64,000 nucleotides of DNA from Bradyrhizobium sp. WSM471 (lineage in GTDB: Bacteria; Pseudomonadota; Alphaproteobacteria; Rhizobiales; Xanthobacteraceae), in the NCBI RefSeq assembly GCF_000244915.1, contig NZ_CM001442.1:2418001-2482000 (forward strand), written 5' to 3'. Position numbers and translations under genes: made by a program. The notes beneath the pieces were generated by a model. It saw nothing but the letters and a program-made list of their open reading frames with translations, had not been told where the DNA came from and did not search any database. Numbering within the stretch: the stretch's first letter is position 1; each line of letters opens with the position of its first letter. This document shows positions 9,858 to 19,088 of this stretch, one piece after another.

Positions 9858-10706
9858 TCAGACCTCGATCCGCGTGAGGTCCTCGCCGAGCACGACTGGA
9901 CCTGCGTAGTCCCGCCTGACGTCCGCGAGCAGCGCATCCAGCATGGAATCGTCGGTGCGAGGCCGGTGATGGGTCAGCGCAAGCTTCTTGACGCCGGCCT
10001 TGGCCGCGACCTTGCCGACTGTATCGCCGCAGGCGATCGTGAATTTCGCAAGCCGGCGCAGGTGCTCGTTGTCGATCTCCGGCGTGGCGAGGAAGCAGCA
10101 CTGGACCAGCAGGTCGGCCCCCTCAGCCAGTCGCTCGAGACCGGGGCAGGGCACGGTGTCGCCGGAAATTGCGATGACCTTGCCCTCGGCCTCGAAGCGA
10201 TAGCCGAGACACATCCAGCGTGCGAGGAAGGCCGGCGACATGTCGAGGCCGTCGCCATGCGAGACGAGTTCGGCGCTGATCTTCCAGCGCCCGGTGTCGA
10301 GAACGGGGCCGGGTATAATGTCCGTCGCGACGACCGGTTTCCAGCCGCCGAAGCTCGGCTCGCCCTGATCGCGCCAGGCGATGTCCTTGTCGTAGACCTG
10401 CGTGACCAGCGTATCGACGAGCCGTTCGGTATCCGGTGGTCCATAGATGCGCAGGTCGCCCTTGCGCCCGTGCAACCATGAATTGAGCATCACATCGTAG
10501 AGGTCGCCGATGTGGTCGAAATGGTGATGGGTGAGAAAGACCGTGTTGATGGAGCCGAGCGGCACGCCGGCCTTGCTGAGCTGCACCATGACGCCGCGGC
10601 CTGCGTCGATCAGGATATTTTCCTCGCCGAGCCTGATCAGCGTGGTCGTCGCCATGCGGCGCGGGTCCGGGCGCGGGCCGCCGGTGCCGAGCAGGATGAC
10701 TTCCAT
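9858..10706 (-). CDS. MBL-fold metallo-hydrolase (RNase Z/arylsulfatase-like)
   Basis: 282 residues from ATG at 10706 (MEVILLGTGGPRPDP), a typical N-terminus for this fold; the frame is open further upstream but that part looks like non-coding sequence. The metal-binding motif is THHHFDHIGDL (HxHxDH); further ligands are visible in SHGDGL, ISGDTVPCPGL and the final LTHHRP. This arrangement is that of metal-dependent hydrolases related to RNase Z and lactonase/arylsulfatase families; the long exosite arm of true tRNA-processing RNase Z is not evident. It converges on the aldose epimerase gene with 31 bases between. Function beyond hydrolase is unknown. Confidence 0.85.
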   Translation of the reverse strand: MEVILLGTGGPRPDPRRMATTTLIRLGEENILIDAGRGVMVQLSKAGVPLGSINTVFLTHHHFDHIGDLYDVMLNSWLHGRKGDLRIYGPPDTERLVDTLVTQVYDKDIAWRDQGEPSFGGWKPVVATDIIPGPVLDTGRWKISAELVSHGDGLDMSPAFLARWMCLGYRFEAEGKVIAISGDTVPCPGLERLAEGADLLVQCCFLATPEIDNEHLRRLAKFTIACGDTVGKVAAKAGVKKLALTHHRPRTDDSMLDALLADVRRDYAGPVVLGEDLTRIEV

Positions 10707-11035
10707 GGCGCCACCTCCTGGGGCAGACTTTTCGGGACGCCACAGTAGATTTGAAGCGTTTGGCGAGGCAAGCGGCGGCGGAAGGGGCTTCAGCCCTGCA
10801 CGACTGCTGCTTGTGCGGGGCTCCCGAACATGATGCGCGGGACGAGAAGTGTGGGCCAATTCATACTTAATACGGCTAGATCGTGACCAATGTTGTTTGG
10901 GCGCGATAACGCGCCTAGTATTGCAGCAGGCAATTCGAGGGGGCTCGAACAGTCGTGAATGTACGTTCACAGGACGGCGCGCTCGGCGACCTGAGCTTCC
11001 AGGTCGGCTCGCAAGCACACAGGACATCCAACATC

Positions 11036-11767
11036 GTGGCTGATTCCGCAGGTCAGGAATTGCGTGTCGCCGGCCGCGAGCGACTGATCGTCGTCGAGGA
11101 CGATCCGGTGACGCGGACGATGCTGGTCGGTTATTTCAGCGAGAACAATTTCGACGTGGTCGGCGCCGGCTCCTGCGCGGAATGCCGCCAGGCGCTGCGG
11201 ACGCGGACCGATCTCGTCTTCCTCGACGTGCAGCTGCCGGATGGCGACGGCTTCGATCTTGCCAAGGAAATCCAGGCGACCAGCAATGCGGGCATCATCT
11301 TCGTGACGCGCCGCGACACCGATGTGGATCGCATCCTCGGCCTCGAGGTCGCGGGCGACCACTACGTCACCAAGCCGATCGACTTGCGCGACCTGCTCGC
11401 GCGCGCGCGAAGCGTGCTGCGGCGGCGCTCGATCGACCGCAAGGCGGCGCGCAACCACAATTCGATCGCCTTCGGCGACTGGATCATCGACCTGACGCGG
11501 CGCGAGCTGCTCGGCAGCGACGGCAAGCCGGTGGCGCTGACGCGCGCCGAATTCGACCTGCTCGCGGCGCTCGTCGGCGCCGACGGCAGACCGCTCAGCC
11601 GCGACTATCTGATCGAGGTCGTCAGCAATCGCCAGGCCGAGGTCGACATCCGCACTGTCGATGCCCTGGTGGCGAGGCTGCGCCGCAAGCTCGTCGGCAG
11701 CGGCACGCCCGTCGTCACCACGGTCACCGGCGTCGGCTACAAGCTCGCGCTGAGCGAGCGGCTCTAG
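11036..11767 (+). CDS. OmpR/PhoB-family response regulator, orphan
   Basis: Receiver domain: LIVVEDDPVTRTMLVGYF (acidic pair), VFLDVQLPDGDG with the phospho-acceptor Asp, IIFVTRRDT, and YVTKPIDLRDLLAR with the conserved Lys. A C-terminal winged helix follows, ending VDALVARLRRKL and TVTGVGYKLA, the usual DNA-recognition part. It resembles the TorR/ArcA group. Two GTG starts are in frame: 11036, which I prefer, and 10955, which adds 27 poorly conserved residues. No histidine kinase is adjacent, so its partner must lie elsewhere. A short membrane-peptide gene lies just downstream on the opposite strand. Confidence 0.9.
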   Translation: MADSAGQELRVAGRERLIVVEDDPVTRTMLVGYFSENNFDVVGAGSCAECRQALRTRTDLVFLDVQLPDGDGFDLAKEIQATSNAGIIFVTRRDTDVDRILGLEVAGDHYVTKPIDLRDLLARARSVLRRRSIDRKAARNHNSIAFGDWIIDLTRRELLGSDGKPVALTRAEFDLLAALVGADGRPLSRDYLIEVVSNRQAEVDIRTVDALVARLRRKLVGSGTPVVTTVTGVGYKLALSERL

Positions 11768-11809
11768 ACGCAGGCGCAGCACGATATGGTGCTAGCTGCG
11801 CCATCGGGT

Positions 11810-11911
11810 TCAGCCACTGAAACCGACCAGGAACCGAATCGCGAGAAAGGCCGACAAGGCCACGGCGCCGGTCGCGACGATTGCAAACAAAACTCTCAAA
11901 CTGTTGTGCAT
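11810..11911 (-). CDS. 33-residue single-pass membrane peptide (hypothetical)
   Basis: A short frame encoding MHNSLRVLFAIVATG, continuing to end IRFLVGFSG: a short polar N-terminus, a hydrophobic helix of about 22 residues with small residues, and one Arg near the membrane exit. It is convergent with the response regulator. Support comes from the clear one-helix composition and ATG start; the ribosome site (AGAG, five bases upstream) is weak. A 13-base perfect tandem repeat lies in its presumed leader. I recognise no family. Confidence 0.45.
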   Translation of the reverse strand: MHNSLRVLFAIVATGAVALSAFLAIRFLVGFSG

Positions 11912-11924
11912 GATCTCTATTCAG

Positions 11925-11950
11925 GTTCGGTTTCAAAGTTCGGTTTCAAA
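11925..11950. repeat. Perfect 13-bp tandem repeat, two copies
   Basis: GTTCGGTTTCAAA occurs twice head to tail (11925-11937 and 11938-11950), between the end of the lytic transglycosylase and the small membrane peptide gene. It could be a simple duplication or a pair of binding sites; nothing further supports a function. Confidence 0.8.
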
Positions 11951-11999
11951 AATGCCGTTCGTCCAATCGCTGCTCGTCTCAAGGCAGCCAACTCTAATT

Positions 12000-12812
12000 C
12001 TATTGGCGTGATGCGACCCGCTTCCACTTGGCCTCGACGCGAGCCTTGATCAGGCGGACCCGGGCTTCCTGTGCTGCCCAATATGCCCTGCTCGCGACCG
12101 CCGTGCCTTGACGGTAACGCGCGTAAACGTCCTTCGGCTGTGCCGGTCTCTTTTGATTGTGCGCTGACTTCTGATTGTGTGCTGACTTCGAGACGGCGGG
12201 CGCCGGAGTTGGCGCCGGTGCTACGTCTTGGACGGCGGCGGCCTGGTTTCCCACATTCGTCGAGTTCATGGAGACAAGACGATTGCGGGCGCGATGACAA
12301 TAGACCTGGGAGCGCGGAGTCATGGACTCCTCGTCATGACCGGCTCGATATTTCATCAGGGCTCGGCAAAGGTCCCCGCCTGCCAGGCGCCATGCGCGGC
12401 TCAGATAGAGAACGCCGTAGTGGATGTTGATGTCGGGCTCTGCGAGCTCTGCGTTATGTCCCCGAAATCCGAGCATCGCTGCCGTTTCGGGCCGAACCTG
12501 CATGAGGCCGATCTCGCCGACGGCGCCGATGGTGGCCGGATTGTATCCGCTTTCAACGAAGACGACGGCCTCGGCTATGTCGGCGGGCAGATCGGTCTTG
12601 GCCGTTTCTCTTTCGATGATTTTTCGAATCGCCGCCCGCGAGGCCGGCGTCTCTCCAGCGCCGAGATCTGCATCGTGACCGCCAGCCGCCAACGCCGGTT
12701 CCGCGGCGTTCAGAGCCTGAGCGTGCACGGAGTTGGATGCCAACCAAAGCACGGCAATCGCAACGTGTGTCCACGTCGCGCGGGCATTGATGTGTGTTCG
12801 ATCCCGCAGCAT
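12000..12812 (-). CDS. Periplasmic lytic transglycosylase (SLT domain)
   Basis: 270 residues. A signal peptide occupies the first 32 residues (hydrophobic VAIAVLWLASNSV, cleavage after VHA). The SLT fold covers about residues 60-170: AEAVVFVESGYNPATIGAVG includes the catalytic Glu in the ESGY motif, followed by GEIGLMQVRPETA and a late KYRAGH segment. Such enzymes cleave peptidoglycan between MurNAc and GlcNAc with 1,6-anhydro ring formation. The C-terminal third is Lys/Ala-rich and contains a doubled SAHNQK unit (near 12165), a low-complexity tail of unknown use. It is a stand-alone gene and the next gene upstream (hydrolase) ends about 100 bases away. Confidence 0.87.
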   Translation of the reverse strand: MLRDRTHINARATWTHVAIAVLWLASNSVHAQALNAAEPALAAGGHDADLGAGETPASRAAIRKIIERETAKTDLPADIAEAVVFVESGYNPATIGAVGEIGLMQVRPETAAMLGFRGHNAELAEPDINIHYGVLYLSRAWRLAGGDLCRALMKYRAGHDEESMTPRSQVYCHRARNRLVSMNSTNVGNQAAAVQDVAPAPTPAPAVSKSAHNQKSAHNQKRPAQPKDVYARYRQGTAVASRAYWAAQEARVRLIKARVEAKWKRVASRQ

Positions 12813-12910
12813 GGACCACGTATTATATCTTTCGAGTTAACAACCGATTTTCTGGCGGTCCGTCGTGCGGCCCGGTTCGGACGGCGCGAGCGGCCAGCGG
12901 CGCAGCGAGG

Positions 12911-14053
12911 CTATCGCGACCGCGAGCTCTGGTCGGTTGATGTGCTTGGCGCAGCCCCGGCCAATTTGTCGTCGACCGCATAGAGCGTGCAGGTGGGCGA
13001 CCATTTTGTGCAGGCGCCAAGTGAATCGCGCTGGGCGTCGTCGACTGTCGCCCGCCCCGAACGCCAGCCGTAACCGCCGTTCGGCGACACCGCGAAAGCC
13101 TTGTGCGGCATCGTGCTGGCGAGATAGCGCGCGAACTCGGCGCGCGCGGCCTCGCTGAGCTGGCCCGGCGGCGGGAGCGGATCAGGCGGGCTCAGAGCAT
13201 CGTGGCCGAGACCTCGCTCGCGCAGGAAAGCGTCGAGATACGGCGTCCATTGCGGACGGCTCACCACCGAATAGAGATAGTGACCATCGTCGCCGTACGG
13301 CGGCGCCGCGATGAAATTCGCGTTGCCGCCACTGGCGCGAAATCCGTCATGGAGGCGGCGCGCGAGTTCGGGACCGAAGTACGAATCGTTGGCGGCGTAG
13401 ACCCACAGCATCGGCGCGCGCGAGGTTTTGCCGAACGTGGCGAAGGCCTGCACCAGCCCGTTGGGATTGCAGACGTCGTCGTCGTCGCGCGAGCCGCGCC
13501 CGCCGGCAAAGTTGATCGCGGCGGCGAGACCCGCTGGCGCCTGCGCGGTCAACGCGACGGTGGCGAACCCGCCGGCGGAATGGCCGACAGCGATCATGCC
13601 TGATGTGGTGACGTCGGCCCTGCGCGCCATCGCCTCGATCGCCGCGCGCAAATCCGCGACCGCGACCGCCGCGGCCGGCAGATAAGCCGCATTGGCGCAG
13701 CCGCCGACGCTGTCGATGCGTCCGCCGGGCGAGGTGCCGTAGCCGCGCCGCATCACGATCAGCGCGGCAAAGCCGCGCCGGGCATATTCGAGAGCGATGC
13801 CGTAATATTTGTGCGCGGACATTGTCGCGCGATCGTCGAAGCTGCGCGGCGAGCCGTGGCTGAGCAGCGCCAGCGGATAGCGCCTGGTCCCGGCCGGCCG
13901 GACCAGGAACGCCTCCAACCCCTGCGGTCCGGCCTCGGCCATCGGGATACGCAAATCCTCGGTGTAGAACTCCGCGGCGATCGCAGGGGGCGCGATGCCC
14001 GCCGTCGCAAGCCAGGCCATCAGAACAACCAAGAGCCTCTGAAACAGCGTCAT
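12911..14053 (-). CDS. Exported alpha/beta hydrolase (dienelactone-hydrolase-like)
   Basis: 380 residues from ATG 14053, chosen because it gives a signal peptide (MTLFQRLLVVLMAWLATAG, cleavage near AIAA). The hydrolase core shows LALLSHGSP (oxyanion region), the nucleophile elbow VGHSAGG, an acid candidate in VYAANDSYFG and the catalytic-His candidate in DDGHYLY. These fit the dienelactone hydrolase or acetyl-xylan-esterase-like superfamily. A C-terminal extension after LSEAARAEFARYLAS contains a pair of Cys (GACTKWSPTCT) that may form a disulfide in the periplasm. Substrate unknown; no neighbour gives a pathway. Confidence 0.82.
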   Translation of the reverse strand: MTLFQRLLVVLMAWLATAGIAPPAIAAEFYTEDLRIPMAEAGPQGLEAFLVRPAGTRRYPLALLSHGSPRSFDDRATMSAHKYYGIALEYARRGFAALIVMRRGYGTSPGGRIDSVGGCANAAYLPAAAVAVADLRAAIEAMARRADVTTSGMIAVGHSAGGFATVALTAQAPAGLAAAINFAGGRGSRDDDDVCNPNGLVQAFATFGKTSRAPMLWVYAANDSYFGPELARRLHDGFRASGGNANFIAAPPYGDDGHYLYSVVSRPQWTPYLDAFLRERGLGHDALSPPDPLPPPGQLSEAARAEFARYLASTMPHKAFAVSPNGGYGWRSGRATVDDAQRDSLGACTKWSPTCTLYAVDDKLAGAAPSTSTDQSSRSR

Positions 14054-14194
14054 GCCCCGACTCGAAAAGCCCCGATCGGAAGACCATAGCATGATCTCAG
14101 GAACGGCCGCCCCATCGCGGGTGTTGTGCCCTTGGCGGGGGCTTGGCCGATGCTATGGTATCGCGCAATTCTACGACAGGACGAGGTATATCCA

Positions 14195-15841
<1,647 letters not shown>

Positions 15842-15903
15842 TCGTCGAGCCAAAGCGCCGCTGCCACTGCTCCTCCAGGGGGGAGACTCGCCGCATCAAC
15901 AGG

Positions 15904-16008
15904 TGTCATCACCCGCGAAAGCGGGTGATCCAGTACGCCGTGGCGCCAGTTGAGTGAACCAACGACCGCCGCGGAGTACTGGATTCCCCGCTTTCGCGGG
16001 GAATGACA
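15904..16008. repeat. Palindromic intergenic repeat, family A, copy 1
   Basis: A 105-base element between pgm and vanA. Its arms are complementary: it opens TGTCATCACCCGCGAAAGCG and closes with CCCCGCTTTCGCGGGGAATGACA, with inner arms GATCCAGTACGCCG and GCGGAGTACTGGAT. A smaller hairpin (CACCCGC-GAAA-GCGGGTG) sits inside the left arm. The same design recurs at 41477-41582. It would fold into a long imperfect stem, and sits where it could act as a transcript end for pgm. Confidence 0.85.
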
Positions 16009-16019
16009 GCGGACGGGTT

Positions 16020-16100
16020 TGTATACACGATTTAAGATAAAGGTACTATAGTACGAAATTTTGGCTCTTGAATGATTCTCTTCCTCCGCTATTGTATACA
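16020..16100 (+). promoter_or_regulatory. Promoter region of vanA with two identical 8-bp palindromes
   Basis: The perfect palindrome TGTATACA occurs at 16020-16027 and at 16093-16100, 73 bases apart (about seven helical turns). FCD-type GntR regulators commonly bind palindromes of the TTGTATACAA kind, and such a regulator is encoded in this operon, so both sites are candidate VanR operators. The region between is AT-rich. The downstream copy lies 33 bases before the vanA start. Confidence 0.6.
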
Positions 16101-16132
16101 TAACGTATTCATAAGCCTTGGGAGTGAGACCG

Positions 16133-17194
16133 GTGACAAAACCCTTCCCGATGAACGCCTGGTATGCCGCCGCCTGGGACGCCGACGTCAAGCCGGCACT
16201 GCTGCCGCGGACGATCTGCGGCAAGCACGTCGTGATGTACCGCAAGGCCGATGGCTCGGTGGCCGCACTGGAGGATGCCTGCTGGCACCGCCTGGTGCCG
16301 CTGTCCAAGGGACGGCTCGAAGGCGACACGGTCGTCTGCGGCTATCACGGGCTGAAATACAACGCGCAAGGGCGCTGCACCTTCATGCCCTCGCAGGAGA
16401 CCATCAACCCGTCGGCCTGCGTGCGCGCCTATCCGGTGGTCGAGCGTCATCGCTACATCTGGCTCTGGATGGGCGATCCCGCGCTGGCCGATCCCGCGCT
16501 GGTGCCCGACCTGCACTGGAATCACGATCCCGCCTGGGCCGGCGACGGCAAGACCATCCACGTCAATTGCGACTACCGCCTCGTGCTCGACAATCTCATG
16601 GATCTCACCCACGAGACTTTCGTGCACGGCTCGTCCATCGGCAACGAGGCGGTCGCGGAGGCGCCGTTCGACGTCACCCATGGCGAGAAGACGGTGACAG
16701 TGACGCGCTGGATGCGCGGCATCGAGGCGCCGCCGTTCTGGGCCAAGCAGCTCGGCAAGGAACCCGGCAAGTCCGGCCTCGTCGACCGCTGGCAGATCAT
16801 CCGCTTCGAGGCGCCGTGCACCATCGCCATTGATGTCGGCGTGGCGCCGACCGGCACCGGCGCGCCCGAAGGCGACCGCTCGCAGGGCGTCAACGGTTTC
16901 GTGCTCAACACCATCACGCCGGAGACCGAGAAGACCTGCCACTATTTCTGGGCCTTCGTTCGCAACTACCAGCTCGGCGAGCAGCGCATCACCACCGAGA
17001 TCCGCGAGGGCGTCTCCGGCATCTTCCACGAGGACGAACTGATCCTCGAGGCGCAGCAGCGCGCGATGGACGAGAATCCTGATCGCATCTTCTACAATCT
17101 CAACATCGACGCCGGCGCCATGTGGACGCGCAAGCTGATCGACAAGATGGTGGCAAAGGAAAACCCGCCCCAGCATCTCCAGGCCGCGGAGTAA
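16133..17194 (+). CDS. vanA: Vanillate O-demethylase oxygenase subunit
   Basis: 353 residues. Start GTG 16133 is chosen because GGGAG lies nine bases upstream and homologues begin close to FPMNAWYAAAW. The Rieske [2Fe-2S] site is CWH (in DACWHRLVPL) and CGYH; the mononuclear iron site is NLMDLTHETFVH (Asp, His, His). This is the terminal oxygenase that removes the methyl group of vanillate to give protocatechuate and formaldehyde. It needs the reductase encoded two genes downstream. A putative double operator precedes it. Related enzymes attack dicamba or other methoxy-aromatics, but the vanB partner favours vanillate. Confidence 0.92.
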   Translation: MTKPFPMNAWYAAAWDADVKPALLPRTICGKHVVMYRKADGSVAALEDACWHRLVPLSKGRLEGDTVVCGYHGLKYNAQGRCTFMPSQETINPSACVRAYPVVERHRYIWLWMGDPALADPALVPDLHWNHDPAWAGDGKTIHVNCDYRLVLDNLMDLTHETFVHGSSIGNEAVAEAPFDVTHGEKTVTVTRWMRGIEAPPFWAKQLGKEPGKSGLVDRWQIIRFEAPCTIAIDVGVAPTGTGAPEGDRSQGVNGFVLNTITPETEKTCHYFWAFVRNYQLGEQRITTEIREGVSGIFHEDELILEAQQRAMDENPDRIFYNLNIDAGAMWTRKLIDKMVAKENPPQHLQAAE

Positions 17195-17200
17195 GCCGAC

Positions 17201-17953
17201 ATGGCCGAGCGTGAGGTCGACCGCTCCGTCTCGCAGACCGTGAAGGCGCAGCTCGCGCTGCGCGACCAGCTCCTCTCGGGCTCGTTGCGCCCCGGCGAGC
17301 GCATCTCCGAGCTCCAGGCGGTGGAGACGACCGGCGCCTCGCGCACCCCGGTGCGCATGGCGCTGGTGCGGCTGGAGGAGGAGGGCCTCTTGGAGGCGAT
17401 CCCCTCTGGCGGCTTCATGGTGAAGGCGTTCTCCGAGCGCGACATCTCCGACTCGATCGAGCTGCGCGGCACGCTGGAAGGGCTCGCCGCGCGCTTTGCC
17501 GCCGAGCGCGGCGTCTCCGCGCGCGAGCTCGAGCCGCTGAAGGAGTGCCTGGCCGCGATTGACGAATTGTTGCGCCAGGTCCCGATCTCGGTCGATGCGT
17601 TCTCGTCCTATGTCACGCTGAACGCGCGCTTCCACGCCCTGCTCACCGAACTGTCGCGTAGCCCGCCGCTGATCCGGCAGATCGACCGCGCCTCGTCGCT
17701 GCCGTTTGCGTCCCCGAGCGGTTTCGTGATGGCGCAGTCGGCGCTGCCCGAGGCACAGCAAATCCTGTTCATCGGGCAGGAGCACCACCGCGTCGTGATC
17801 GACGCCATCGAGAACCGCGAAGGCGCCCGCGCCGAGGCGGTCATGCGCGAGCACGCGCGGCTTGCGGTGCGCAATCTGCGGCTCGCGCTACGCAACCGGA
17901 CCCATCTCGACCTGCTGCCGGCGCTGGCGCTGATCAAGTCCGCAACCGATTGA
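17201..17953 (+). CDS. vanR: GntR-family (FCD) regulator of the vanillate operon
   Basis: 250 residues. N-terminal winged helix (about 10-75) with LLSGSLRPGERISE and TGASRTPVRMALVRLEEEGLL, followed by an all-helical FCD ligand domain (80-230) with candidate metal-binding residues around NARFHALL and EHHRVVIDAIENR. It sits six bases after vanA and ten before vanB, so it is co-transcribed with the enzymes. In better-known organisms the regulator is usually placed outside the vanAB pair. It probably represses the operon until vanillate binds, acting at the TGTATACA palindromes upstream (inference). Confidence 0.88.
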   Translation: MAEREVDRSVSQTVKAQLALRDQLLSGSLRPGERISELQAVETTGASRTPVRMALVRLEEEGLLEAIPSGGFMVKAFSERDISDSIELRGTLEGLAARFAAERGVSARELEPLKECLAAIDELLRQVPISVDAFSSYVTLNARFHALLTELSRSPPLIRQIDRASSLPFASPSGFVMAQSALPEAQQILFIGQEHHRVVIDAIENREGARAEAVMREHARLAVRNLRLALRNRTHLDLLPALALIKSATD

Positions 17954-17963
17954 GGGAAGTGCC

Positions 17964-18944
17964 ATGCGCTTCATCGAAACCTGGAGTCCGGCCACGCTCG
18001 TCTCGACGCGCGATCTCGCGCCCGGCATCCGCGAATTCCTGATCCGGCCGGATCAGTTCGACGGCGCCGCCTATCCGGTCGGCAGCCACATCAATATCAG
18101 CGTTACCATCGACGGGCAGCCCGAGACGCGGTCCTATTCGCTGGTCGGGGAAGCCTCGTCGCGGGGTTTAAGGATCGCGGTGCGCCGCGCCGAGGATTCA
18201 CGTGGCGGTTCGCGCTATATGTGGTCCTTGCAGCCGGGCGCGCGGCTCGACGTCACGACGCCCGCCTCGCTGCTCGCGGTTGATTGGGCGCGCCAAAACT
18301 ACTGTCTGATCGCCGGCGGCATCGGCATCACCCCGATCCTCGGTGCGGCGCAGGCGCTCGCGCGGCGCGGCGCCGATGTCACGCTGCACTACGCGGTGCG
18401 CTCGCGCACCGAGGCCGCCTATCTCGACGATCTCGCCGCAACGCTCGGTGATCGCCTGGTCGTTCACGCCAGCGATGAGGGCAGGCGGCTCGATCTCGAC
18501 GCCCTGTTCGCCTCGGTGCCCAAGGAAGCGCTGGCGCTGTTCTGCGGCCCGATGCGGATGCTGGATGCCGCGCGCCACGCCTGGATCGGCGCCGGCCATC
18601 CGCTTCCCGATCTCCGCTACGAGACGTTCGGCTCCAGCGGCACGCTGCCGACCGAGACGTTTCGCGTGCGGCTCAAGGGCTCAGATGTCGAGCTGGAGAT
18701 CCCGCGCGAGCGCTCGATGCTGGACGTGCTGAATGCCAGCGGCCACGAGGTGATGTACGATTGCAAGCGCGGCGAATGCGGCCTGTGCGCCATCGACGTG
18801 GTTGCCATCGACGGCGAGATCGACCATCGCGACGTCTTCTTCAGCGACCATCAGAAGCAAAGCAACCAGAAGATCTGCGCCTGCGTCTCGCGCGCACGGG
18901 GCACCATCACGGTGGACACGCTGCTGCGGGCGGATCCGGTCTGA
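17964..18944 (+). CDS. vanB: Vanillate O-demethylase reductase subunit
   Basis: 326 residues, in the order flavin-binding, NAD-binding, ferredoxin. RSYSLVGEASSRGLRIAV is the FMN-binding segment; IAGGIGITPILGAAQAL is the nucleotide-binding segment; the C-terminal plant-type [2Fe-2S] domain has CKRGECGLC with the fourth Cys in KICACVS. It passes electrons from NAD(P)H to the Rieske centre of VanA. The class IA reductase layout and the position after vanA and vanR support the name. Confidence 0.92.
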   Translation: MRFIETWSPATLVSTRDLAPGIREFLIRPDQFDGAAYPVGSHINISVTIDGQPETRSYSLVGEASSRGLRIAVRRAEDSRGGSRYMWSLQPGARLDVTTPASLLAVDWARQNYCLIAGGIGITPILGAAQALARRGADVTLHYAVRSRTEAAYLDDLAATLGDRLVVHASDEGRRLDLDALFASVPKEALALFCGPMRMLDAARHAWIGAGHPLPDLRYETFGSSGTLPTETFRVRLKGSDVELEIPRERSMLDVLNASGHEVMYDCKRGECGLCAIDVVAIDGEIDHRDVFFSDHQKQSNQKICACVSRARGTITVDTLLRADPV

Positions 18945-18960
18945 GGCAGCTGCCCGGCCT

Positions 18961-19075
18961 TCATGGTTCGAGACGCGCCGTAAGGCGGCGCTCCTCACCA
19001 TGAGGGTCTAAAGTCTCGCCGCGAAGAAGGACCTCATCCTGAGGAGCTCGCCAAAGGCGAGCGTCTCGAAGGATG
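18961..19075. repeat. Palindromic intergenic repeat, family B
   Basis: About 115 bases filling the gap between the convergent vanB and GGDEF/EAL genes. Outer arms TCATGGTTCGAGACG and CGTCTCGAAGGATG are near-complementary; inner arms CTCCTCACCATGAGG and CCTCATCCTGAGGAGC likewise, with a small hairpin CTCGCC-AAA-GGCGAG. It differs in sequence from family A but has the same architecture and probably the same origin by REP-type dispersal. Confidence 0.8.
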
Positions 19076-19088
19076 CGCCGCAGAGGGT

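Noticed and set aside
9858..11027. N-terminal extension of the MBL hydrolase to base 11027
   Set aside because: The extra 107 residues are Arg/Pro/Ser-rich without family resemblance; MEVILLGTGGP at 10706 is the standard start.
16109..17854. Antisense frame of 581 residues over vanA and vanR
   Set aside because: Shadow of two genes with unambiguous Rieske and GntR motifs; its translation is Arg/Ala/His-rich without a fold signature.
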